This document shows positions 7,117 to 14,021 of a stretch of 22,920 nucleotides of DNA, one piece after another. The DNA comes from Thermoleophilia bacterium. Lineage in GTDB: Bacteria > Actinomycetota > Thermoleophilia > Gaiellales > Gaiellaceae. The notes under the pieces were generated by a model. It saw only the letters and a program-made list of their open reading frames with translations, made no database searches and had not been told where the DNA came from. Both the position numbers and the translations under genes were made by a program. The stretch lies in the NCBI GenBank assembly GCA_014534415.1, contig JACVRM010000015.1, positions 1-22,920 on the forward strand, written 5' to 3'. Every line of letters begins with the position of its first letter. Within the stretch, counting starts at the first letter, position 1.

Positions 7117-8800
7117 AGTAGGTCCTCTCCATCGGCTGCCATTTGGTCACGGTCACCGGCTTCCAGTCGAGCTGCGGCCGACCGGATGCATCGAGCCGCG
7201 TGATCGTGTGGCGCATGTAGTTCTCGTCGTCGCGGTTCGGGTAGTCGTACGGCCGAGCGTGCGCGCCTCGGCTCTCCTTGCGCGCCAGCCCCGAGACGAC
7301 CATGCAGTCCGCGAGCTCGAGCAGGAAGCCGAGCTCCAGCGCCTGCGTCACGTCATTGTTGAAGAGCGTGCCCTTGTCGTCGACGACGACCCGCTCGAAG
7401 CGCTCGCGCAGGCGTTCGACGATGCGACCCTGCTCCTGCATCTGGTCCTCGCGGCGGAAGACCCCGAAGTTCTGGTGCATCGTCGCGGCGAGCTCGTCGC
7501 GGATCTGCCACGGCCGCTCGCCGTCCGTGCGGTCGAGGAGCTGCTTGAGCTCGTGCTCGGCATCGGCCTCGACGGAGGGCGGCACCTCGACGGTCGTGTG
7601 CGTGAGCGCCCAGTCTGCCGCGTGGCGGCCCGCGCGCTTGCCGTAGGTGATCGTCTCCATGAGCGCGTTGCCGCCGAGCCGGTTGGCGCCGTGCACGGAC
7701 ACGCACGCCACCTCGCCCGCCGCATACAGGCCGTCCAGCGAGGTCTGACCCCAGAGATCGGTGTCCACGCCGCCCATGTGGTAGTGCGCGCCCGGCCGGA
7801 CGGGAATCGGCTCCTGGATCGGATCGACACCAGCAAAGACCAGCGAGAGCTCGCGCGTCCCGTGCAGACGCTCGATGATCCGCTCGGCGCCGAGGTGCCG
7901 CAGGTCGAGCAGCACGTTGCCGTTGACGCCGCGGCCCTCGTCGATCTCGGTCTGCTCCGCGCGCGAGATCACGTCGCGGCTCGCGAGCTCCATCGCGTTC
8001 GGCGCGTACCGCTTGAGGAACCGGTCGCCCTCGGAGTTGAGCAGGTACGCGCCTTCGCCCCGACAGCCTTCCGTGATGAGCACGCCCGTCGGCGCCAGCG
8101 TGGTCGGATGGAACTGCATCATCTCCATGTCCTTGAGCGGCACGCCGACTCGAAGCGCCATGCTCATGCCATCACCAGTGCAGGCGTACGCGTTGGTCGT
8201 GCCTGTGTAGAGCCGGCCGGCGCCGCCCGTCGCGAGGATCACGGTCTTGGCGCCGATCGTCTTCAGGCCGCCGTTCAAGATGTCCCAGCAGACGACGCCC
8301 TGGCAGCGCTCGTCGTCGACGACGAGCTTCCATGCGAAGTACTCCTCGTACGTGGGGATGTCGCGCCTCATGATCTGCTCGTAGAGGACGTGCACGAGCA
8401 CGTGCCCCGTGATGTCGGCCGCGTACGCGGTTCGCGGCTCGCCCGCCGCGCCGAACGGGCGCTGGGCGATCCGGCCGTCCTCGGTGCGCGAGAAGACGGC
8501 GCCCCAGCGCTCGAGCTGGTAGACGTCTTCCGGCGCCTCATCGCAAAGCACCTGGATCGCGTCCTGATCGCCGAGGTAGTCGGCGCCCTTGACGGTGTCG
8601 AATGCGTGCTTCTCCGGGTCGTCGTCCGAGGCGTTGCCGAGCGCCGCGTTGATCCCGCCCTCTGCCGCGCCCGAGTGGCTGCGCACGGGGTGGATCTTCG
8701 AGATCAGCGCGACGTCCGCGCCGGCGTCGTGGGCCTCGATAGCGGCACGCATGCCGGCACAGCCGGCGCCGACGACGAGGACGTCGTGAGGCCCTTCCAC
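7115..8800 (-). CDS. sdhA: Succinate dehydrogenase / fumarate reductase flavoprotein subunit
   Basis: SdhA oxidises succinate to fumarate (or the reverse) at a covalently bound FAD. The 561-residue protein opens with the dinucleotide-binding motif VLVVGAGCAGMRAA (residues 8-20). The flavin-linking His42 lies in RSHSGAAEGGINA. Further landmarks are QFHPTTLAPTGVLITEGCRGEG, the active-site region HYHMGGVDTD and the FAD-binding GLYAAGEVACVSVHGANRLGGN. Length and motifs are normal. It is the first gene of sdhA-sdhB-sdhE. The start is a GTG at 8800 with no Shine-Dalgarno. A TAGCGT hexamer ends nine bases upstream and may be its -10 box. No SdhC/SdhD-type membrane protein is adjacent. Confidence 0.96.
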   Translation of the reverse strand: MEGPHDVLVVGAGCAGMRAAIEAHDAGADVALISKIHPVRSHSGAAEGGINAALGNASDDDPEKHAFDTVKGADYLGDQDAIQVLCDEAPEDVYQLERWGAVFSRTEDGRIAQRPFGAAGEPRTAYAADITGHVLVHVLYEQIMRRDIPTYEEYFAWKLVVDDERCQGVVCWDILNGGLKTIGAKTVILATGGAGRLYTGTTNAYACTGDGMSMALRVGVPLKDMEMMQFHPTTLAPTGVLITEGCRGEGAYLLNSEGDRFLKRYAPNAMELASRDVISRAEQTEIDEGRGVNGNVLLDLRHLGAERIIERLHGTRELSLVFAGVDPIQEPIPVRPGAHYHMGGVDTDLWGQTSLDGLYAAGEVACVSVHGANRLGGNALMETITYGKRAGRHAADWALTHTTVEVPPSVEADAEHELKQLLDRTDGERPWQIRDELAATMHQNFGVFRREDQMQEQGRIVERLRERFERVVVDDKGTLFNNDVTQALELGFLLELADCMVVSGLARKESRGAHARPYDYPNRDDENYMRHTITRLDASGRPQLDWKPVTVTKWQPMERTY

Positions 8801-8809
8801 TACGTCAGG

Positions 8810-8815
8810 ACGCTA
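8810..8815 (-). promoter_or_regulatory. Possible -10 box TAGCGT of the sdhABE operon
   Basis: TAGCGT (TANNNT) ends nine bases before the sdhA GTG, so a transcript would start within a few bases of the codon. No -35 is recognisable. It lies in the 68-base gap to the pckA stop codon. Confidence 0.4.
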
Positions 8816-8868
8816 TCCGATGGGCCGCGCGCTGCGCTTCGTCACAAACCGAGCGAAGCCGTGCGCTC

Positions 8869-10464
8869 CTAGATGCGAGGGCCGGCGGCCGCGATCGCCC
8901 CGTCCGCGTCGAACTTCGCGAAGTTGTCCCGGAACATGCGGGCGAGCTCGCCCGCCTTGCGGTCGTACGCGTCGCGGTCGTGCCAGGTCGCGCGCGGGTC
9001 GAGGAGCATCGCGTCGACGCGCGGTACCTCGACCGGAACGTCCAGGCCGAAGATCGGGTCGACGCGGTACTGGACGCCGTCGAGCTCGCGCGTCAGCGCG
9101 GCGCGCAACAGCGCGCGCGTCGCACCGATCGGCATCCGCTCACCGCGACCGTACGGCCCGCCCGTCCAGCCGGTGTTCACGAGCCAGACATTCACGTGCG
9201 GGTGCTGGTCGAGCTTGTCGCCGAGCATGCGCGCGTAGACCGACGGCGCTTGCGGAAGAAACGGCGCGCCGAAGCAGGCCGAGAACGTCGGCTGCGGCTC
9301 CTTGACGCCGATCTCGGTGCCCGCCAGCTTGGCCGTGAACCCGGAGAGGAAGTAGAACATCGCCTGCTCGCGCGTCAACCGGGCGATCGGCGGGAGGATC
9401 CCGAATGCGTCGGCGGTCAGGAAGACGATCGAGCTCGGGTGGCCCGCCCGCTTCACCGGTAGCGCGTTCGAGATCTGCTCGAGCTTGTAGGCGCCGCGCG
9501 TGTTCTCGGTCTTCGAGTCGTCGTCGAGGTCGAGGACGCCGCGCTCGTCCACGGTCACGTTCTCGAGCACCGTTCCCCACGTCCGCGTCGCCCGGTAGAT
9601 CTCGGGCTCCGCCGTCGGCGAAAGGCGGATCATCTTGGCGTAGCACCCGCCCTCCAGGTTGAAGATCCCGGCGTCGCCCCAGCCGTGCTCGTCGTCGCCG
9701 ATCAGGTGGCGCTCCGGATCCGCGGACAACGTCGTCTTTCCGGTGCCCGAGAGGCCGAAGAAGATCGCGACGTCGCCGTCGTCGTCCACGTTCGCCGAGC
9801 AGTGCATCGGGAAGACGCCCTCGAGCGGTAGCCGGTCGTTCATGAGCGTGAAGATCGACTTCTTGATCTCGCCGGCGTAGAAAGTGCCGCCGATCAGCAC
9901 CTCGCTGCGCGAGTGATGCAGGACGACGAAGGTCTCGGTGCGGGTTGCGTCAGCCGCGGGATCCGCGGCGACGGACGGGGCATGGAGGACGAGAGCCTCG
10001 GGCTGGAGCTCGGCGAGCTCGTCGTCCGTGGGGTCGATGAACAGCGTCTTGGCGAAGAGGGCGTGCCACGGGCTCTCGGTGATGACCCGGACGCCGAGCC
10101 GGTGCGCAGGGTCGGCACCGGCGAACGCGTCCACGACGTAAACGTCGCGGCGGCCGAGGTGTGCAGTCACCTTGTCGCGCAGGCCGTCGAAATGCTCCTC
10201 GGAGATCTCGGCGTTGACGTCGCTCCACCAGATTCGCTCTTCCGAGCCCGGCTCGCGGACGACGAACTTGTCCATGGGCGAGCGGCCGGTGTGCCTGCCC
10301 GTGTCTACGACGAGGGGGCCGCCCTCGGCGAGCCGCGCCTCGCCGCGCGCCAGCGTGTGCTCGTAGAGCATGGCGGTCGTCGGCTGCCAGTGGACACGGC
10401 CGCGCGCCCGCAGCCCGTGCGCCGCGAGGCCGGTCTGGTCGCGAACGTCTGCCGTCGTCGCCAT
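8869..10464 (-). CDS. pckA: Phosphoenolpyruvate carboxykinase (ATP)
   Basis: The enzyme converts oxaloacetate and ATP to PEP, CO2 and ADP, the entry to gluconeogenesis. The 531-residue product has TGRHTGRSPMDKFVV near the N-terminus, GTFYAGEIKKSIFTLMN, MHCSAN, the phosphate-binding loop GLSGTGKT (residues 237-244) and the metal-binding GDDEHGWGD. These are signatures of the ATP-dependent family, not the GTP-dependent one common in other actinobacteria. The ATG at 10464 is chosen because AAGGAA lies nine bases upstream and the N-terminus then aligns with family length. A GTG at 10518 would add 18 residues. A TACTAT box at 10542-10547 would give a leader of about 70 bases. Confidence 0.95.
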   Translation of the reverse strand: MATTADVRDQTGLAAHGLRARGRVHWQPTTAMLYEHTLARGEARLAEGGPLVVDTGRHTGRSPMDKFVVREPGSEERIWWSDVNAEISEEHFDGLRDKVTAHLGRRDVYVVDAFAGADPAHRLGVRVITESPWHALFAKTLFIDPTDDELAELQPEALVLHAPSVAADPAADATRTETFVVLHHSRSEVLIGGTFYAGEIKKSIFTLMNDRLPLEGVFPMHCSANVDDDGDVAIFFGLSGTGKTTLSADPERHLIGDDEHGWGDAGIFNLEGGCYAKMIRLSPTAEPEIYRATRTWGTVLENVTVDERGVLDLDDDSKTENTRGAYKLEQISNALPVKRAGHPSSIVFLTADAFGILPPIARLTREQAMFYFLSGFTAKLAGTEIGVKEPQPTFSACFGAPFLPQAPSVYARMLGDKLDQHPHVNVWLVNTGWTGGPYGRGERMPIGATRALLRAALTRELDGVQYRVDPIFGLDVPVEVPRVDAMLLDPRATWHDRDAYDRKAGELARMFRDNFAKFDADGAIAAAGPRI

Positions 10465-10541
10465 AGAAGTGCGTTCCTTCCCTTCGAGGGCGAGCTCGAA
10501 AACGTCGGCGCGGGACACGGCGCCGACCGAAAGGCCTGCAC

Positions 10542-10547
10542 ATAGTA
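10542..10547 (-). promoter_or_regulatory. Probable -10 box TACTAT of pckA
   Basis: TACTAT on the minus strand lies about 77 bases before the chosen ATG. With transcription starting about seven bases after it, the leader would be about 70 bases. This differs from the leaderless genes in the window and leaves room for leader control. Confidence 0.45.
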
Positions 10548-10580
10548 CGACCTCGGATGTCGGCGGCCGATCGGAAGCGT

Positions 10581-11408
10581 CTACGCGTAGCCGAGCTCTT
10601 GGAGCAGCGAACCGGCCTCCGCCTCGACGTCTGCGAGCTGCGCGGGCTTCAGGTCACGGCGGTGGCGGCCTACCGAACCCGCGTGCGCGTCGGCGAGCGC
10701 GGCCGCGAGCGGGTCGACCGGGGCGTCGAGGAAGGACGCGAGCGCTGCCGCCGTCGCTGCCCGGTCCGTGGCCAGGGCCTCATAGCGCACTTCGTGCACC
10801 GCGACGCCTGCCGAGCGGACCGCCGTGACGTACGCGCGCCAGACCCAGGCGGCCCGGCGCGCCTCGCTCACGGTTCGGAACTCGTCGCGGCGCTCGCGCT
10901 CGACCCAGAAGCGAGCGTGCGGGCCATACGCGAGCCCTGCGTCGTCCTCGCCCGCCTTTCCTCCGACCCAGCCCTTCTCGAGGAGCGAGCAGGCCACGTC
11001 GCGGCCGTCGCGTAGCGCGTGCACGAGCCGGGCGCGCGGAAACGCACGCACGAGCGCTGACGCTACGAAGGCGGTTTCCGGCGTCTGCTCGACGCCCCGC
11101 AGACCGCGGACGAGGCCCAGCGCACGCGTGACGGCCAGCAGCCGGCGCAGCCGCGCGGCGGCCTGCTCGGGCGGAAGTCCGGCGAGGTACGGCATGGACG
11201 CTTTGACCGCGGCGACCTCGCCGAGGTCCACGAACCCCGGCACGCCGCCGATCGCGGCGGCGAGGAAGGTCGTCCCCGAGCGGGGGCTGCCGAGCACGAA
11301 GACGAACCGGTCGTCTGGACTGCCGAGCGCCTCGCGGAGCGGGCGCGGGCGCGCGAGCCGCCGGGCCGACTTCAGATGGAGCACGGCGCTGCGCGCGATC
11401 GCAGGCAC
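10581..11408 (-). CDS. Sulfotransferase family protein (PAPS-dependent)
   Basis: The 275-residue product has the 5'-phosphosulfate loop FVFVLGSPRSGTTFLA (residues 35-50), the main signature of the sulfotransferase superfamily. RLVHALRDGRDVACSLLEKGW corresponds to the 3'-phosphate-binding segment (R-D-x-R/G-D). These enzymes transfer sulfate from PAPS to hydroxyl or amino groups of carbohydrates, lipids or other acceptors. The acceptor here cannot be predicted. The GTG at 11408 is chosen over an in-frame upstream start at 11489: a TACACT box lies seven bases before it, and the longer version would overlap the upstream small gene with a non-conserved leader. No sulfate-activation or glycan genes are adjacent. 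Confidence 0.85.
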   Translation of the reverse strand: MPAIARSAVLHLKSARRLARPRPLREALGSPDDRFVFVLGSPRSGTTFLAAAIGGVPGFVDLGEVAAVKASMPYLAGLPPEQAAARLRRLLAVTRALGLVRGLRGVEQTPETAFVASALVRAFPRARLVHALRDGRDVACSLLEKGWVGGKAGEDDAGLAYGPHARFWVERERRDEFRTVSEARRAAWVWRAYVTAVRSAGVAVHEVRYEALATDRAATAAALASFLDAPVDPLAAALADAHAGSVGRHRRDLKPAQLADVEAEAGSLLQELGYA

Positions 11409-11415
11409 GGCCGCG

Positions 11416-11421
11416 AGTGTA
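11416..11421 (-). promoter_or_regulatory. -10 box TACACT, leaderless sulfotransferase gene
   Basis: TACACT is followed by seven bases and the GTG at 11408, within the 35-base gap after the upstream small gene. No Shine-Dalgarno is present. Confidence 0.6.
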
Positions 11422-11443
11422 GAGCGGGAGGCTGCGCCGCCTA

Positions 11444-11677
11444 CTAGGCGCGGTCCGCGACGTCCGTTACGCCCGAGCGGCGCGCGCAATGCGCGCAGCA
11501 GAAGATGCGGCCGTCAGCCTCCACGCCGTGGCCGACGACCTTGCAGCCGCAGTGCTCGCAGGCCGGCGCGAGCACGTGGATGGCGCACTCGAAGCTGTCG
11601 AAGACGTGCGTCTCACCGCCGAGCGTGATCTCGAACGCCTTGTCGTAGTCGTTGCCGCACAGCTCGCAGCGGGGCAC
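11444..11677 (-). CDS. Small Cys-rich, probably zinc-binding protein
   Basis: This 77-residue protein starts at a GTG with PRCELCGNDYDKAF. It carries Cys pairs CELCG, then DSFECAIH, CEHCGC and FCCAHCA, plus several His. The spacing suggests two treble-clef or TRASH-like metal sites, with zinc the likely ligand. I recognise it only as a conserved small actinobacterial type, not a named family; a metallothionein-like role has no direct support. Upstream of the GTG is CAGACC, seven bases away, a poor match to the leaderless -10 pattern. A longer frame is open upstream, but it lacks conserved character. It lies upstream of the sulfotransferase gene on the same strand. Confidence 0.7.
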   Translation of the reverse strand: MPRCELCGNDYDKAFEITLGGETHVFDSFECAIHVLAPACEHCGCKVVGHGVEADGRIFCCAHCARRSGVTDVADRA

Positions 11678-11901
11678 GTTGCAAGGTCTGCCCTGTCGCG
11701 CCCAGACGGAAACGCGTGCGACGAGGCCGCTTGCGTAGATCTGGGCGCGGAAACCGGACGGTACGCGGATGCGCGGCGCCGGAGCGAGCCTGGACGGAGA
11801 ATCCGGCGCGCGCGCTTCCTGCTCCGCGCCCCACATGCGGCCAGCGCGGCTACCGGCAGCGCGAGGGCAGGCGTTCGCTGCGGCGACGCGAATCGCACCC
11901 C
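11678..11901. other. Divergent intergenic region with an 8-bp inverted repeat
   Basis: The gap separates the small Cys-rich gene (minus) from the first recombinase gene (plus). A perfect inverted repeat GCGCCGGA (11776-11783) and TCCGGCGC (11802-11809) encloses 18 bases. No clear promoter box or Shine-Dalgarno is evident for either gene. Confidence 0.4.
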
Positions 11902-12750
11902 GTGGAGACGCGAACTGCCGTCGACCGTTTCCTGACCGCGGCGCCGCTGGCCGACGCGACGCGCAGGGCATACCGGATCGACCTCGACGAGTTCGCGGCG
12001 TGGCTGCGTGCGCGCGGCCAGCCGCTCGACGCCGTCGATGCCCGCACGCTCGCCGACTACGCAGCCGAACTCGGCTCGGCGCGCACCGGCCGTGACCCGC
12101 GCCGGCTCGCCCCGGCAACGATCGCGCGTAAGCTCGCCGCCGTTCGGGCGCTGCTCCGCTTCTCGCTCGGCGGCGACCGCGTGCCGGAGACGTCCTTCTC
12201 GCCGCGCCGCAGGCGCCGGCTGCCCGACGCGCCGAAGCTGGACGAGATCGACGCACTCCTCGACGGCTTCTCGCCCGCCGACCCGCTCTCGCTGCGAAAC
12301 CGCGCGCTCGTCGAGCTCGTCTACTCGGCGGGGCTGCGCAGCCGCGAGGCCGTCGGGCTCGATCTCGACGACGTCGACTTCGACCAGGAACTCGTCCGGG
12401 TGCACGGAAAGGGCGGCAAGGAGCGCGCGATTCCGTTGGGCGAGGAAGCGGCGCACTGGCTCGCACGCTACCTCCGCGACGGGCGACCCGCGCTCGCGCG
12501 CGGCGCCGAGAACGCGCTGTTCATCTCCGCGCGCGGGCGGCGTCTCGACACGAGCACGCTGCGCCGCCTCGTCCCACACCCGCACCGCCTGCGCCATGCG
12601 TTCGCCACGCATCTGCTGGAGGGAGGCGCCGACCTGCGCGTGATCCAGGAGCTGCTCGGCCACAGCTCGCTGTCGACAACGCAGGTCTACAGTCACGTAG
12701 ACGCGCGCCGCCTCCGCCGCGTCTACGACCGCGCGCATCCCCGAAGTTAA
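11902..12750 (+). CDS. xerC: Tyrosine recombinase, XerC-like
   Basis: The 282-residue product has an N-terminal core-binding (SAM-like) domain (about 1-95) and a catalytic domain. All catalytic residues of tyrosine recombinases are present: Arg146 in SAGLRSREA, Lys170 in GKGGKER, His228-x2-Arg231 in HRLRHAFATHLLEGGADLR, His254 in LGHSS and nucleophile Tyr263 in QVYSHV. The end VYDRAHPRS is typical of chromosomal Xer proteins that resolve chromosome dimers at dif. Relative to the neighbouring recombinase it lacks about 13 residues just before the His-x-x-Arg box. The GTG at 11902 begins the conserved domain; no Shine-Dalgarno is seen. XerC versus XerD naming rests on the C-terminal HVDARRLRRVYDRAHPRS pattern and is tentative. 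Confidence 0.88.
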   Translation: METRTAVDRFLTAAPLADATRRAYRIDLDEFAAWLRARGQPLDAVDARTLADYAAELGSARTGRDPRRLAPATIARKLAAVRALLRFSLGGDRVPETSFSPRRRRRLPDAPKLDEIDALLDGFSPADPLSLRNRALVELVYSAGLRSREAVGLDLDDVDFDQELVRVHGKGGKERAIPLGEEAAHWLARYLRDGRPALARGAENALFISARGRRLDTSTLRRLVPHPHRLRHAFATHLLEGGADLRVIQELLGHSSLSTTQVYSHVDARRLRRVYDRAHPRS

Positions 12751-12776
12751 CGGAGGAACCACCTGGTTCCCCCGTT
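12749..12776 (+). other. Hairpin 1 overlapping the end of the first recombinase gene
   Basis: Outer arms AACGG/CCGTT and inner arms GGAACCA/TGGTTCC enclose a two-base loop (CC), with one A/C mismatch between outer and inner stems. The first arm starts in the TAA stop codon. There is no T-tract directly after it, so it is not a standard intrinsic terminator. Confidence 0.55.
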
Positions 12777-13017
12777 CGCCCCCTTGCGGGCGTCGGCTCG
12801 GGTTCCGGCGCTGGCGGAACCGGCGGCTCGTTGGCTGATTCCAACGTTTCCTGGATGTTCGTCAGCCTCCCGCCCGGCAAAGCCGGGCTCCGGCGTCGCG
12901 ATCGCCGCCGTCTCACCGACGGCCGCTTCGTCGGGAACCTACGGTTCCCTGGCCCCTCCCGTAGAAGCGAGGCTTGTTCGTCGCCGCCGGTACCTGCCGG
13001 GAGGCGATGCACGGCCG
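12751..13017 (+). other. Hairpin-dense gap / candidate structured leader before the second recombinase
   Basis: No convincing gene is seen in these 267 bases. After hairpin 1 come CGCCC/GGGCG (12777-12792), GGTTCCG/CGGAACC (12801-12821), CGTTGG/CCAACG (12829-12846), GCCCGGC-AAA-GCCGGGC (12872-12888), GCCGTC/GACGGC (12907-12923) and GGGAACC-TAC-GGTTCCC (12933-12949). CTACGG (12939-12944) can instead pair with CCGTAG (12959-12964). A purine-rich GGGAGG at 12999-13004 precedes the GTG at 13018, and CCTCCCG (12955-12961) and GCCTCCCG (12865-12872) are complementary to it. This resembles an attenuator or riboswitch layout, but GC-rich DNA forms hairpins readily and no known class was recognised. 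Confidence 0.45.
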
Positions 13018-13983
13018 GTGGCGAAGACGGTCGGGGCCGTGGCCGAGCCCGCCCGCGACCCCGACGTCGAGTCGTTCCTCGCGCTGCTCGCGGCGCGGAG
13101 GGCGCCGCGGACGGTCGACGCGTACCGCCGCGATCTCGCCACGCTCGCCACCTGGCTCGGGCGGCCGCCGTCGTCGGCGACGACCGAGGATCTCGAGCGC
13201 TACCTCGCCGAAGGGCGTGCCGCCGGACTCGCGCCCGCCACGCTGGCGCGCCGCACCGCCGCGCTCCGCTCCTTCTTCCGTCACCTCCAGCTCATGGGGC
13301 AGACGACGGCGAACCCGGCCGCGGCGGTCGACCCGCCGCGTCGCGCTCGCCGGCTGCCGCGCACGCTGTCACCCGCCGAGGCGGAGCGGCTCATCGAGGC
13401 AGCCGCCGGCACGACGCCGCGCGAGCTCCGGGACCGCGCGCTCGCCGAGCTGCTCTACGGTGCGGGATTGCGGGTCAGCGAGGCGGTCGCGCTCGAGCGC
13501 GGTGCGGTCGACCTCGAACGGCGGCTCGTCCGCGCTCGGGGGAAGGGCGAGAAGGAGCGCATCGTGCCGCTCGGCCGCGACGCGACGGAGGCGCTGCGCG
13601 GCTACCTGGCACGCGGGCGTCCGTTCCTCGAGCGCCGGCCGCGCCCGGAGATCTTCCTGAACGCCCAGGGAGGCGCGCTGACGCGCGCCGGCGCATTTCT
13701 GATCCTCCGGCGACTCGCCGAGCGGGCAGGCCTGGAGCCCGAGCGCGTCCACCCCCACCTGCTCCGCCACTCGTTCGCCACGCACATGCTCGAAGGAGGC
13801 GCCGACCTGCGAACGCTCCAGGAGTTGCTCGGCCACGCCGACCTGGGCACCACCGAGCTCTACACGCACGTGAGCGACCGGCACCGGCGCGACGCCTACT
13901 TCGAGGCGCACCCGCATGCCCGTCGCCGCCCGGTGTCCCGAGCGCGGCGGCGCGGGGGCCCGCGCGGTCATGACGCCGCTTGA
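13018..13983 (+). CDS. xerD: Tyrosine recombinase, XerD-like
   Basis: The 321-residue product has a core-binding domain (about 15-105) and a complete catalytic domain. Arg152 is in GAGLRVSEA, Lys176 in GKGEKER, His247-x2-Arg250 in HLLRHSFATHMLEGGADLR, His273 in LGHAD and Tyr282 in LYTHV. The family acts as a XerC/XerD pair at the dif site to separate chromosome dimers, or as an integrase. Two adjacent Xer-type genes without phage genes favour the housekeeping role. The basic tail after residue 300 (ARRRPVSRARRRGG) is not conserved. The start is the GTG at 13018, where similarity begins; a longer frame runs back to 12784 through the hairpin-rich gap and is thought non-coding. GGGAGG lies 13 bases upstream, which is long. 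Confidence 0.88.
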   Translation: MAKTVGAVAEPARDPDVESFLALLAARRAPRTVDAYRRDLATLATWLGRPPSSATTEDLERYLAEGRAAGLAPATLARRTAALRSFFRHLQLMGQTTANPAAAVDPPRRARRLPRTLSPAEAERLIEAAAGTTPRELRDRALAELLYGAGLRVSEAVALERGAVDLERRLVRARGKGEKERIVPLGRDATEALRGYLARGRPFLERRPRPEIFLNAQGGALTRAGAFLILRRLAERAGLEPERVHPHLLRHSFATHMLEGGADLRTLQELLGHADLGTTELYTHVSDRHRRDAYFEAHPHARRRPVSRARRRGGPRGHDAA

Positions 13984-14021
13984 TCCCAGCACGCCGCAGT
14001 GGCCGCGCGGCGGAGCGGCGG

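Noticed and set aside
8816..8868. Hairpin GCTTCG/CGAAGC between sdhA and pckA as a pckA terminator
   Set aside because: The stem is only about six pairs with a long loop and no T-tract follows on the minus strand.
7106..8872. 588-codon open frame on the plus strand opposite sdhA
   Set aside because: It is the antisense shadow of a clear sdhA gene. The translation is rich in Arg/Ala/Val/Leu with no recognisable domain, as expected for high-GC antisense frames.
12521..13012. Minus-strand peptide with ETLESANEPPVPPAPEPEP in the xer gap
   Set aside because: The Pro/Glu-rich part looks protein-like, but the frame runs antisense into the first recombinase gene and has no start signal or domain.
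12749..13017. Match to a known riboswitch class (c-di-AMP, c-di-GMP, cobalamin, SAM)
   Set aside because: Individual words such as GGGGGAACCA or GGCAAAGCCGG recall these classes, but the remaining conserved core elements are absent on both strands.
11902..13983. Mobile element or integron carrying two integrases
   Set aside because: No tRNA target, attachment repeats, cargo or phage genes are seen. Both proteins resemble chromosomal XerC/XerD and neighbours are core metabolic genes.
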